This document shows positions 28,363 through 37,408 of a stretch of 64,000 nucleotides of DNA, one piece after another. Source of the DNA: Chitinophagaceae bacterium IBVUCB2 (lineage in GTDB: Bacteria > Bacteroidota > Bacteroidia > Chitinophagales > Chitinophagaceae). The notes beneath the pieces were generated by a model that was given only the letters and a program-made list of their open reading frames with translations, did no database searches and was not told the DNA's origin. How positions within the stretch are numbered: the stretch's first letter is position 1; every line of letters starts with the position of its first letter. The translations under genes were made by a program, and so were the position numbers. Location of the stretch: positions 186,001-250,000 of the forward strand of contig NFUV01000003.1 of NCBI GenBank assembly GCA_002127295.1. Direction: 5' to 3'.

Positions 28363-29103
28363 ATGAAAGCAATCATCATTACACTACTAGCATTTTCCCT
28401 GCTAACTGCCTGTACAAACCATGGCAAAAAAGTAACAAGTAAACATATTGAAATGTTTTACAAAGATGGTGTTACTGAAAGCCAGGCACAGCAGGCAGCC
28501 GATATTTTATATAGATTGGATAGCGATGGAAGCAGTGAGAGTATGTCGAAAAAAAGTTTCCAGTTATTGGGCAATGGCGATACTATTACTTGTAAAATGG
28601 TAGTAAATGAAGCAAAAGCCAATGAGGTGCCGGATCAAAGTTTTATTATTATCGGTAATAGAATTTCGGACAGTGCTTTTAATGGCAAACCGGTGAATAT
28701 GGTTCTTACGGATGACAAATTCAAACCGCTTCGCACCATTGCCTATGCAAAACTTAGTGCAGGAGAGGAGGATAATGATTTTGGAGAAAAAATAACTTCA
28801 GGTAATGTTGAGGTTTATTCGTTGGAGGGTGTTAGTATGGATGAGGCCGAAGCATTAGCTAAATTCCTGGAAAAAGAAATGGCTCCACAAACTGTTATCA
28901 GCTTTCAGCTTAGTAAAGAAGCAGACGGAGTGAATACCGTAAAGATGGCTTCGTACCCGGAAAAAACAAAAGATACTCCTGAAGCGTCGGTGAATGAAAT
29001 CATGACCAAAATGTCGCAGCAGATCTTCAACAATACACCAGTCTCTTTTCAGTTTGCAGATATACGTTTCAAACCTTACAGAACCTATACCTATAATCCT
29101 TAA
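28363..29103 (+). CDS. Hypothetical lipoprotein with an internal duplication
   Basis: 246 aa. The N-terminus is a lipoprotein signal (IIITLLAFSLLTAC, Cys near residue 17). The mature protein looks like two copies of a ~100-residue domain: both start with a beta strand then DGVTESQAQQ or EGVSMDEAEA, and both end with a PVNMVLTDDKFKPLRT / PVSFQFADIRFKPYRT pattern. No known family is recognised. A strong terminator at 29151 ends its transcript. Confidence 0.8.
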   Translation: MKAIIITLLAFSLLTACTNHGKKVTSKHIEMFYKDGVTESQAQQAADILYRLDSDGSSESMSKKSFQLLGNGDTITCKMVVNEAKANEVPDQSFIIIGNRISDSAFNGKPVNMVLTDDKFKPLRTIAYAKLSAGEEDNDFGEKITSGNVEVYSLEGVSMDEAEALAKFLEKEMAPQTVISFQLSKEADGVNTVKMASYPEKTKDTPEASVNEIMTKMSQQIFNNTPVSFQFADIRFKPYRTYTYNP

Positions 29104-29150
29104 TTAGGAACAGGATTTTATAGTTGCAATTATTATTTCACTATTATATA

Positions 29151-29184
29151 AAACCCGGTTTGACAAATCAAACCGGGTTTTTGC
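29151..29184 (+). terminator. Strong rho-independent terminator of the lipoprotein gene
   Basis: A perfect 13-bp stem, AAACCCGGTTTGA (29151-29163) with TCAAACCGGGTTT (29168-29180), has a CAAA loop and is followed by T. Confidence 0.93.
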
Positions 29185-29294
29185 TTTCTGTAATGGCTTT
29201 AGCCTTATTTTTATGTGTACATAGAATAAGTTAGGGCAATTGAAAAATGTTATAATTCTGATTATTCACTTTAGCAACCACCAACCCATTATTT

Positions 29295-30605
29295 ATGCAA
29301 ACTGCTTCCAAAAAAGTAATTAATGGCTGGGCCATGTACGACTGGGGAAACTCAGCGTATAACCTGGTCATCACTTCTACCATTTTTCCCGCCTATTTCG
29401 AAGCGATTGCCGTTGATGATAAAAATGTTTCTAAATCTACCGTTACTTTCCTTGGCAGAGAATTTGAAAATACGGCACTGTATAATTATGCATTAGCTTT
29501 TGCCATGCTGATTGTAGCAGTTATGTCGCCATTACTATCTTCTATTGCCGATTACAAGGGCAACAAGAAAAAGTTTTTGAATTTCTTTTTGACGATGGGT
29601 AGTCTTGCCTGTGCCTCTATGTTCTTTTTTGAAAAGGATACGTTGTGGCTAGGTATAACATCAATCATAATTGCCTGTGTAGGTTTTTGGGGCAGCCAGG
29701 TTTTTTATAATTCTTTTCTTCCTGAAATAGCAGCTCCTGAAGACAGGGACAGGGTTAGTGCAAGAGGCTTTGCATTTGGCTATGTAGGAAGTGTGTTGTT
29801 ACAATTAATCTGTTTTGTATTTGTTTTCAAACCTGAATTAATTGGTGGCGATGAAAACAGTACGGTTCAGTTTCGTCTTTGTTTTTTATTAGTAGGAATC
29901 TGGTGGTGGGGCTTTGGTCAATTTGCATTGAAGCGTATGCCTAAGCCTATTGCTGCAGGTAGTGGTGCAGAGCAGAAAAGCATTCTTTCTTTAGGTTATA
30001 AAGAATTACAAAAGGTATGGAACCAGGTAAAGCAAATGCCCAGGTTAAAACGTTTTCTTTTATCATTCTTCTTTTATAATATGGGAGTGCAAACCGTAAT
30101 GCTGGTAGCCGCATTATATGGAAAAGGTGAATTAGAAATACCCACTGACAATTTAATTGTTGCAATACTTATTATACAACTTATCGCTATACCCGGAGCC
30201 TTTGCTATATCATGGATGTCCTCAAAGATTGGAAACATTAAAACATTAATGCTGTTAGTACTCCTTTGGATAGCCTTATGCTTTGTTGCCTATTATCTGC
30301 CCAAAGGTGGCATTTATGAATTTTATGCATTGGGTGCTGCGGTTGGTTTTATTATGGGTGGTATACAATCTTTAAGTCGTTCTACCCATGCCAAGTTGAT
30401 GCCCGAAACAAAAGACACGGCTTCTTTCTTTAGCTTTTATGATGTGACAGAAAAACTAGCCGCTGTGGTTGGTATATTCAGTTTCGGGTTTATTACGGAA
30501 TTAACAGGATCACAAAGAAGTTCCGTAATGGCCTTGGCGGTTTTCTTTGCTATTGGATTTTTATTGTTGATCTATACAAATGCTGCGAAAACAAAGACAG
30601 AATGA
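29295..30605 (+). CDS. MFS transporter, UMF1 (Atg22-like) family
   Basis: 436 aa with about 12 hydrophobic helices. The N-terminal INGWAMYDWGNSAYNLVITS is the hallmark of the UMF1 family, as are the MGGIQSLSRSTHAKLMPE and FFSFYDVTEKLAAVVGIFSF segments. Related proteins export amino acids from vacuoles in yeast; bacterial substrates are undefined. Its stop codon overlaps the start of the MBL-fold gene (ATGA), so the two are almost certainly translated from one message. Confidence 0.9.
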   Translation: MQTASKKVINGWAMYDWGNSAYNLVITSTIFPAYFEAIAVDDKNVSKSTVTFLGREFENTALYNYALAFAMLIVAVMSPLLSSIADYKGNKKKFLNFFLTMGSLACASMFFFEKDTLWLGITSIIIACVGFWGSQVFYNSFLPEIAAPEDRDRVSARGFAFGYVGSVLLQLICFVFVFKPELIGGDENSTVQFRLCFLLVGIWWWGFGQFALKRMPKPIAAGSGAEQKSILSLGYKELQKVWNQVKQMPRLKRFLLSFFFYNMGVQTVMLVAALYGKGELEIPTDNLIVAILIIQLIAIPGAFAISWMSSKIGNIKTLMLLVLLWIALCFVAYYLPKGGIYEFYALGAAVGFIMGGIQSLSRSTHAKLMPETKDTASFFSFYDVTEKLAAVVGIFSFGFITELTGSQRSSVMALAVFFAIGFLLLIYTNAAKTKTE

Positions 30606-31462
30606 AACTTTATTCGATAAACACTGGTTATTTTAAATTGGACGGAGGCGCCATGTTTGGTGTAGTACCCAAAAGCATGTGGAATAAAATAAATCCGGCA
30701 GATGAAAATAATTTATGCTCCTGGGCTCTGCGTTGCCTGCTGATTGAAGATGGCAATCGCCTGATATTAATTGATAATGGTAATGGCGACAAACAAGATG
30801 CAAAATTTTTCAGTCATTACTATTTACATGGAGATGACAACTTGGATAAATCTTTAGCCAAATACGGCTTTCACCGGGATGATATAACAGATGCATTTCT
30901 TACGCATCTGCATTTTGATCATTGTGGCGGCAGCATTATCCGTGAAGGGGACAAACTAGTTCCTGCTTTTAAGAATGCTACTTACTGGAGCAATAAAGAA
31001 CATTGGGACTGGGCTGTGTATCCAAACGAAAGAGAAAAAGCATCTTTCCTGAAAGAAAATATTTTACCAATAGAAGAAAGCGGACAATTAAAATTTGTTG
31101 AAGTAACAGGCGGTGTTGATGGAAAATTAGGTAGCACTTCATTCACGGAAAACATTGATATACGTTTTGTAAGCGGCCATACAGAAAGTATGATGCTGCC
31201 ACAAATAAAATATGGCGAGAAAACAGTTGTCTTCATGGCCGACCTGCTACCATCCGCAGGGCATATTCCTATTCCGTATGTAATGGCGTATGACATGTTT
31301 CCCCTTACAACACTCAACGAAAAGAAATCTTTTTTAAAAGAAGCGGTAGAAGGGGATTATATTCTTTTCTTTGAACATGACCCGGTTCATGAATGTTGCA
31401 ATTTGCAACAAACGGAGAAAGGAATACGGCCGAAAGATTATTTTAAGCTGGGCGACATTTAA
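30602..31462 (+). CDS. MBL-fold metallo-hydrolase
   Basis: 286 aa metallo-beta-lactamase-fold enzyme. The zinc motif THLHFDHCGG (His near 101) is intact; further ligands are likely in SGHTES, MADLLPS and FEHDPVHE. Family members include lactonases and other hydrolases; the substrate cannot be inferred. It overlaps the upstream transporter gene by four bases, suggesting a linked substrate, and its end overlaps the convergent outer-membrane protein gene by four bases. Confidence 0.9.
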   Translation: MKLYSINTGYFKLDGGAMFGVVPKSMWNKINPADENNLCSWALRCLLIEDGNRLILIDNGNGDKQDAKFFSHYYLHGDDNLDKSLAKYGFHRDDITDAFLTHLHFDHCGGSIIREGDKLVPAFKNATYWSNKEHWDWAVYPNEREKASFLKENILPIEESGQLKFVEVTGGVDGKLGSTSFTENIDIRFVSGHTESMMLPQIKYGEKTVVFMADLLPSAGHIPIPYVMAYDMFPLTTLNEKKSFLKEAVEGDYILFFEHDPVHECCNLQQTEKGIRPKDYFKLGDI

Positions 31463-34110
31463 AAAGAGAAACTCATTTTAAAGATAGCCTGTCTTGATCT
31501 GATTTGATACTGAGACACTGTTTCGATATTATTCATTAGTAAAACAGTTGTAAACTCTTTTGTATTGAATAAATTTTGAGCTGCTAATTCATAATCAATT
31601 TTTGATTTCTTTGGTTTGTACCGCACACTCATATCTGCAAAATAATAGTTTGCAGAAGGCGAAAAATTATTGGTGATATAATAATGCTCGGCTCCTGCTC
31701 GAAAAATTAGCTTGTCCGTGGCATAATAATTCAACGAAAAAGTTTGATTAGCAGAAGCTATTTTATTTGCTACTGATTGTATTTGCGACTTAGATTGATA
31801 AGTAGAATATGTTCCACTATAATCAGCAGTTATTTTTGAAGATAATTTAGTGCTGATAGTAGCACCAACAGAAAAGTTTTTATTAGAAAATGTAATTAGT
31901 TTATTTTGCTGCAACTGCTGCTGATCCCCAAAACCATAACTATAATTAAGACCCAATGAAGTTTTCCAATCGATAACATATTTACTTAACCTGCCTGAAA
32001 TTGTTGCCCGGTTGCTATAGTTATTTTGGCGGAGGGCTAATAATGTCTCCAGATTGCCATTAAACTGCTGGCTATATAATAAATTCGATTTACTTCTAGA
32101 TAGCATAATTCCTGTACTGAAAAAAACAACCTTCAAAGGGTTTCTGTATGTAACTGAAGCGGAAATATTACCAGCTTCTGTTTTAGCCAATGGAGCATTA
32201 TTGTTAGATAAATTTCTATATGTTTTAAGTATATAGCCGGAACTTATGCCTGATATATCACCAAAGCCCTGATTATAGGAAGCGGTAGCACTAAGACTCC
32301 ACATAGGACTTATTTGAAGCATAGCAGTAGCGGATGGATTAATAAAAAAACCATTTTCGGTTGATTTGGCTTTCAACAATGTATCACTATAATTAATACT
32401 GTTATAGTTTACAGGCAATGAAAAACTAAACCGCCATTTATTGTTTTCATAAGACCAGTTATTCTCACTATAAATTCGATAACGTTTCCAATGTAAATTG
32501 TTTTGAAAAGTATCTGCCACTGATTTTTTTATACCACCTTCATCAAGTAGCAGATCTGTTAGTAGATTTTGTGATTGTATATTAAATCCAATTTTATACT
32601 GTGCAGACATTCTTGATTTTCTTTTTCTAAGTGAAAGATAATTGTCTGTATAAAATGTTTTTAACGAAGCCTCTTGCATAAGCCCATCGTAAGGCAAATT
32701 ATTATTTACAATATCATCATATAGCCCCGGCAATACTGTAAGCTTTTGTGGAAGCGATACAAACCCTACATAAGAACCCCACTCTTGTATATAATTAGTT
32801 TTTGTTTTGATCAATCTAAAATCATTCGTCAGATTAAAAAAAGGGTTTGTTAGTTGTTGATTGATTTCAGTAGTAGTTATCAACCGGCTTCGTTCTGCCG
32901 ACCACCAGCCTTGAAATTTTAAATTGTTCTTTAAGTAATATTTTGGCGTATTTGCCAGCAAGGATATATCTGTTTGTAAATGATTGAGATTGGATTTAAA
33001 TTTATTTTGCTCCGAAATAAAAATTGTATCAGTTGGTAAATAAAAGCGGGTAGATCTTGTTGATTGCTGTTGCTGAAAATCGTTTACGTAAGATGCATTT
33101 ATCCTTAGTTGATGAGTAGCATTAAGCGGCATTAATTGGTTGACAGATGCCACATGAGCATTGTTGAATAAATAACGTTTGGGAGCAATAGAGGGATTAC
33201 CCGGTTGCGCCAGCGAGACCAAATCTGATTTTACGGCCCCGTTTTGTATAGCATTGATATATTCGCCAATGTTGTGAGATGTTAGCTCTCTTGTATTATC
33301 AAGCCCGGTATTGTTATATTTATAAGTATTAATAAACTGAAGCTTCTTTTTAAACAACATAGCCGTTAGCTCATCTTCTGTTAAAAAAGGGGAAGCCCCA
33401 ATACCTAGTTTAGCTCTTCCAATCAACCTCATTTTAGCAGTGTTCTTCAATTTAATATTTAATGCTGCCCTGTCGCTAAAATAAACACTATCTAATACCC
33501 GGATAGGTTGATGATTCTCCAATACCTGTATTTTATCCACACTTTCGGCGGGTATGTTATTGTTGGCAATTCCATATTTATCTTCTAACAGATCTAGCCC
33601 TTCTATATAATATTTATTGATAGGCTTGCCATTGTATAATATTTGCCCGTTGGGCTTTACTTCTACACCAGGTAAACGGGCAATGATGTCGCCGATTACC
33701 CTGTCTTGTTGCTGTTTAAATTCTGATGCGTTATAATTAATAGTGTCTTTGCGTTGCCAAACGGGAGGAGTCTTTGCTTTAACTTCTTTAAGTTCTATAA
33801 TTGCTTGCTCTAAAATAAAATTAATAGTGGCAGAAACAAAGGGAATAATCATTTCCTTTTTTGCATAGCCTAATGATGAAGCCAAAATTTTAACAGAATC
33901 TGCCTGGCCACTCCACACTAAACGGAAGCTCCCATTTTTATCGGATATTGCATAAGCCTGTATTATATTGCTATTTTTATTTGATAAGGTTATACTAACT
34001 AAAGAGATAGGTTGGCCTGATTTACTTTCAATTTTTCCACTAATAACTACTTGCGCAGAGGAATTGCAAGTAAGCACCAGGTAAAAAAAAGTGCAGAAAG
34101 GAATTTTCAT
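31459..34110 (-). CDS. TonB-dependent-receptor-like outer membrane protein next to GLPGLI genes
   Basis: 883 aa with a signal peptide (FCTFFYLVLTCNSSAQ). Residues 20-110 form a carboxypeptidase-regulatory-like domain (VVISGKIESKSGQPISLVSI). A plug-like domain follows (LPGVEVKPNGQILYNGKPIN). The rest is beta-barrel with alternating aromatic strands ending in MSFSF, the terminal-Phe signal for BAM insertion. Proteins of this kind commonly sit beside GLPGLI genes in Bacteroidota, and one (34386) lies directly upstream on the same strand. The substrate is unknown; I infer transport or secretion of a peptide or protein partner encoded in the locus. Confidence 0.85.
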   Translation of the reverse strand: MKIPFCTFFYLVLTCNSSAQVVISGKIESKSGQPISLVSITLSNKNSNIIQAYAISDKNGSFRLVWSGQADSVKILASSLGYAKKEMIIPFVSATINFILEQAIIELKEVKAKTPPVWQRKDTINYNASEFKQQQDRVIGDIIARLPGVEVKPNGQILYNGKPINKYYIEGLDLLEDKYGIANNNIPAESVDKIQVLENHQPIRVLDSVYFSDRAALNIKLKNTAKMRLIGRAKLGIGASPFLTEDELTAMLFKKKLQFINTYKYNNTGLDNTRELTSHNIGEYINAIQNGAVKSDLVSLAQPGNPSIAPKRYLFNNAHVASVNQLMPLNATHQLRINASYVNDFQQQQSTRSTRFYLPTDTIFISEQNKFKSNLNHLQTDISLLANTPKYYLKNNLKFQGWWSAERSRLITTTEINQQLTNPFFNLTNDFRLIKTKTNYIQEWGSYVGFVSLPQKLTVLPGLYDDIVNNNLPYDGLMQEASLKTFYTDNYLSLRKRKSRMSAQYKIGFNIQSQNLLTDLLLDEGGIKKSVADTFQNNLHWKRYRIYSENNWSYENNKWRFSFSLPVNYNSINYSDTLLKAKSTENGFFINPSATAMLQISPMWSLSATASYNQGFGDISGISSGYILKTYRNLSNNNAPLAKTEAGNISASVTYRNPLKVVFFSTGIMLSRSKSNLLYSQQFNGNLETLLALRQNNYSNRATISGRLSKYVIDWKTSLGLNYSYGFGDQQQLQQNKLITFSNKNFSVGATISTKLSSKITADYSGTYSTYQSKSQIQSVANKIASANQTFSLNYYATDKLIFRAGAEHYYITNNFSPSANYYFADMSVRYKPKKSKIDYELAAQNLFNTKEFTTVLLMNNIETVSQYQIRSRQAIFKMSFSF

Positions 34111-34385
34111 GAGGCATTTATCAATATTTTAAAATTACTGTAATTCTATGTGATTATAATAAAACTATCTGCAAAAACTGACTTTAGTAATTCATCATTT
34201 TGGAGGATTGGAATTTCAAACCGTTGACAATAATCCATATCATTTATTGAATGTGGTTTTAGCAGTCTTTAAAAATTATCCTAAATGTATTTTAGTATAA
34301 TCCTTTTCTTAGAAATAGTCATAGCTTTCTTACTTAAAAGTTTAAATACATAAAAGAGAGATAAATTACACTTTCGTAATAATTA

Positions 34386-35228
34386 CTATTCCAATTCGAT
34401 TGGGTTGTAAGGAGGTTTTGGTGGTGGTGACGGATTTGTATCGCCATTTATACTTTTTGTGTGAAATTCATACCCCTGACTTGCTGCAAAACCATCCATA
34501 TCATTTATCATTAGTAATGTGAGTTTCTTAAACTCTTTTCGTGTAACCAGTGTTGATTTTTTTTCCTGAAGTAAAAGAGGTATTTTCTGCTCTAGTAATT
34601 CAAGTGATGCTAACTTGAACACAAAATTCTCTTTATCATCCGCGATTTTTACAATAAGGCCAGGCAAACCACAAAACTTATACGGACCCGAAGAAATCGG
34701 GAGTTCCGATGTAAACCATGCTATATAATTTCTGCCTCTAAAACGAGTGGTGGCTTTAGTACATTTATAGCCAAAAAAAGATGCTGTATCTGGCCTTATT
34801 GTCCACTTCATTTCCGCGGCTACAGTGTCAATATATTTATACCTGACAAAACCCAACTGATCAGAGCATACAAAAAAATCTTTTAAAATACTACGCACAA
34901 TTACAAAAGAAGAACCGCTTGGTATTCCTCTTAAATCGGCACTTAGAGACGAGCCGCCTATAATCTGATGCTCTGCAAATTGTCCATTTAAAATTGAGTC
35001 TGACAACTGCCTATTATAACTATAAAATTTGGTGACGGCGCTGCCGACTTCCAAAATAAATAAATCATTTGCTATTAAATTTGGCTTGGTGCTATCCGGC
35101 TTTCTTTTAAAATCATATACTGCTTTGACAAATGCAGAATCATGTGATTGAGAAAGGCCAACTACAGTAATTAAACAGAAAGAAAAGAGAAAGAAAGATT
35201 TTATAATATCTGTATTCATTATTCGCAT
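34386..35228 (-). CDS. GLPGLI family secreted protein (copy A)
   Basis: 280 aa with a signal peptide (SFFLFSFCLITVVGLSQS). The family-defining motif appears in GPYKFCGLPGLIVKI (about 185-200), and the C-terminus reads YNPIELE, as in copy B at 35992. GLPGLI proteins are predicted periplasmic beta-rich proteins of unknown function, often paired with carboxypeptidase-like TonB-dependent proteins, as here. An internal ATG at 35219 (MNTDIIK) is an alternative start. The gene lies between small protein A and the outer-membrane protein. Confidence 0.92.
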   Translation of the reverse strand: MRIMNTDIIKSFFLFSFCLITVVGLSQSHDSAFVKAVYDFKRKPDSTKPNLIANDLFILEVGSAVTKFYSYNRQLSDSILNGQFAEHQIIGGSSLSADLRGIPSGSSFVIVRSILKDFFVCSDQLGFVRYKYIDTVAAEMKWTIRPDTASFFGYKCTKATTRFRGRNYIAWFTSELPISSGPYKFCGLPGLIVKIADDKENFVFKLASLELLEQKIPLLLQEKKSTLVTRKEFKKLTLLMINDMDGFAASQGYEFHTKSINGDTNPSPPPKPPYNPIELE

Positions 35229-35496
35229 ATCATTATTTCTAAAATTTACAAAAAAGGGTGGAAAAAAAGGTCAATATAAATAAACGAAATTCATATTAAA
35301 TCATTTTTGTCTAATTAGAACCAAGGTTTTACTCTGTCTAATCAGTATTAGCAAAAAAAAACTGTAGCCTATAAACAGTTGTTTCGAAACAATGGTAGTT
35401 TTCCTGGTTGTAATTCACTCAACCTCTATTAAAACCGGCTCTGCTCATTTTTTCAATATTCTAATCAGACAAAAATGATGTTATATTCTTAGTTTT

Positions 35497-35823
35497 TTAT
35501 GGTATCCAAGGAGCACCAGGACATAGCTGTTGGTTTTTGTGATTCCATCCGGTAATAAATTGTTCACTAGTTAAAACCGGCCCACTACCACTAACACATA
35601 AATTTCCTGCCCAATGATATCCACATGAAAGATAGAAAGTAACTTCAAAGCATGCCACAGGGAGCATTTGTATCGACTTCAATACAGATGCATTGATTCC
35701 CCAAGTTTCAGGCTCCGGTTTTACTTTAGGTATAAAAGTGGCTTCCATTTTAATTATTGAACTTGCCTGGCTTACCAAGGCCATTGCTACAAGCGCAATA
35801 AACATACATAAAATCCTTCTCAT
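35497..35823 (-). CDS. Small secreted Cys-containing protein A
   Basis: 108 aa from the ATG at 35823 (MRRILCMFIALVAMALVSQA, a signal peptide); an in-frame start 14 codons upstream would bury the signal and is rejected. The mature part has four Cys: a core C-F-E-V-T-F-Y-L-S-C-G then six residues, W/H-rich, to a third Cys, and a C-terminal LCPGAPWIP. The core pattern C-x8-C-G-x(6,7)-C with a T-x-Y inside recurs in protein B (36950). The two genes also share about 110 bp of upstream sequence with paired palindromes. No database family is recognised. Function unknown. Confidence 0.75.
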   Translation of the reverse strand: MRRILCMFIALVAMALVSQASSIIKMEATFIPKVKPEPETWGINASVLKSIQMLPVACFEVTFYLSCGYHWAGNLCVSGSGPVLTSEQFITGWNHKNQQLCPGAPWIP

Positions 35824-35935
35824 AACTTTTGATTTAAATTTTAAGAAATAAAATATCAAAAGCAATTTGAAAATAATTTACAGTTATTCCTATCCGAATT
35901 TGCGATAACCTTATCCGTTTTTCGGATAGAAATTA
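35821..35935 (-). promoter_or_regulatory. Conserved leader of small protein A with two palindromic operator-like sites
   Basis: The leader matches 37238-37347 at roughly 87% by eye. It holds a degenerate site TATCCG-AATTT-GCGATA (35891-35907) and a perfect site TATCCG-TTTTT-CGGATA (35912-35928). The centres are 21 bp apart, two helical turns, and the first site begins 68 bases before the ATG, exactly as upstream of protein B. A binding site for the XRE regulator at 37409 is the simplest reading. Confidence 0.7.
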
Positions 35936-35991
35936 CCGCTAACCGGGCATTGTATAAACGATTTTTTTTGTTATATTATTATCAATAAAAC

Positions 35992-36804
35992 CTATTCTAA
36001 TTCAATGGGATTATAGGGGCGACTGGTCTTAAGTAAATTTTTTATTCCCTCTCCATCCATACCTCCAATGTCAATTCCTTTATCTTTAAAAGATTGCCAA
36101 GGGTTATCAAAATAATTCTTTTGAGCCAACAAAAAATTTTTACGAGAAGTCTTAATGGTTCCCTTTGTAAATATTTCTATCGGCTGGGGTTGACTTAATT
36201 TTTCAATAGCCACACACTTGAAAGTGTAATTACTGCTTTTGTCAGAAACATAAATAATTAGACCAGGTAGCCCCTGAAACTTGTAGGGGCCTGAGCTTAT
36301 TGGAATATCTTTCGCAAACCATGCTACATAAGTTCTTCCTCTAAATATGCAAATTGCTTTTTGGCATATATATGAGTCAAATGATGCGGTATCATTCTCT
36401 ATAGTCCAATTAAATACTTCCGCTAACTCATCATAATAATATTTATCCAATCCAACTTGGTCGAGTACAGTAATTTTTTTTTCTAAAAAAGAAGTAAGTA
36501 TGTAGTACTTTGTTAAAAGACCAACTTTATTGGTAGACTTACTATCAATTCGATTAATATAAGTATTCTCGTCAGGAGAATTATTTTTAATAACAGAATC
36601 ACGTCTAAACAAAGAATTACTATATGTTAATGTGTAATGCTTGCCGATAAGCAAAGTTTGTAAGTCAGTTTGAACCTTATTAGGTTGGCTAGTATCAGTA
36701 ACATATGAAAGACTGTAAGTAATTTTAAAATTTGATGAATCAATAGGTTGAGAATGTAATTGGCCCATGTAGATTAATAAACTGATAATAAGTAGTATAC
36801 GCAT
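35992..36804 (-). CDS. GLPGLI family secreted protein (copy B)
   Basis: 270 aa from the ATG at 36804 (MRILLIISLLIYMGQLHSQ, a signal peptide); a longer frame to 36840 would precede the signal. The family motif lies in GPYKFQGLPGLIIYV and the C-terminus is RPYNPIELE. It is similar to copy A in layout and in several segments (FRGRxYVAWF, SSGPYKF). It lies downstream of small protein B, so [small protein + GLPGLI] occurs twice in tandem. No operator-like palindrome is visible directly upstream, so it may be read from the small protein B promoter. Confidence 0.92.
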   Translation of the reverse strand: MRILLIISLLIYMGQLHSQPIDSSNFKITYSLSYVTDTSQPNKVQTDLQTLLIGKHYTLTYSNSLFRRDSVIKNNSPDENTYINRIDSKSTNKVGLLTKYYILTSFLEKKITVLDQVGLDKYYYDELAEVFNWTIENDTASFDSYICQKAICIFRGRTYVAWFAKDIPISSGPYKFQGLPGLIIYVSDKSSNYTFKCVAIEKLSQPQPIEIFTKGTIKTSRKNFLLAQKNYFDNPWQSFKDKGIDIGGMDGEGIKNLLKTSRPYNPIELE

Positions 36805-36949
36805 TTTCAACTTGGATTTGAAATAAAAGAATTTGTACATTATATAAACCAGTTAAAGTAAAATGCACAAATTCTTTTAAAAAATTATTTTCGATTATTA
36901 GTCATTTTCGTTGAATATTTTCAAGAATTAAAATTTAACACTCTGTTGA

Positions 36950-37240
36950 TTAAGGTTGTATACATGTATTGTTAAGCATATTATCAATCTCATCAATTAC
37001 TGCCAAAAAAAATTCCAAACTTGGTTCATTTTGAAAACATACTGTATAATGTAAAGTTCCGCAATCAGCATAAGTTGTTTGGTTATAACAAAAGGAAAGT
37101 AATTTATAATAATTACTAATATTTTCCTCTTGTTCTAACTCTCTTACCTCAATTTTAGGTTTTGCTATACCCTCTGTAGCGTTAACATTTTGAAAGAGGG
37201 TAAAAAAGCATAATACAGACACTAGCAAAATCTTTCTCAT
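36950..37240 (-). CDS. Small secreted Cys-containing protein B
   Basis: 96 aa from the ATG at 37240 (MRKILLVSVLCFFTLFQNVNA, a signal peptide). After an acidic stretch (VRELEQEENI) comes the core C-Y-N-Q-T-T-Y-A-D-C-G with a third Cys seven residues later, and a C-terminal TCIQP. The spacing matches protein A. The gene is divergent from the XRE regulator, with two perfect palindromes between them. Exported and probably disulfide-bonded; role unknown. Confidence 0.75.
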   Translation of the reverse strand: MRKILLVSVLCFFTLFQNVNATEGIAKPKIEVRELEQEENISNYYKLLSFCYNQTTYADCGTLHYTVCFQNEPSLEFFLAVIDEIDNMLNNTCIQP

Positions 37241-37307
37241 AACTTTTGATTTAAATTTTAAATAATAAAATATCAAAAGCAATTTGACGGTAATTTACAA
37301 TTTTTCC

Positions 37308-37345
37308 TATCCGATATGCGGATAAGCTTATCCGTTTTTCGGATA
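37308..37345. promoter_or_regulatory. Two operator-like palindromes between small protein B and the XRE regulator
   Basis: TATCCG-ATATG-CGGATA (37308-37324) and TATCCG-TTTTT-CGGATA (37329-37345, extendable to TTATCCG/CGGATAA) are 6-5-6 palindromes with centres 21 bp apart. They lie 68 bases before the protein B ATG and 63 bases before the XRE ATG, a placement typical of autoregulating HTH proteins. Confidence 0.75.
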
Positions 37346-37408
37346 AAAAATACCACTAATGAGGTATTGTGTAAATGAAGTTTTTACCCGACTTTTATTT
37401 ACTGCTTT

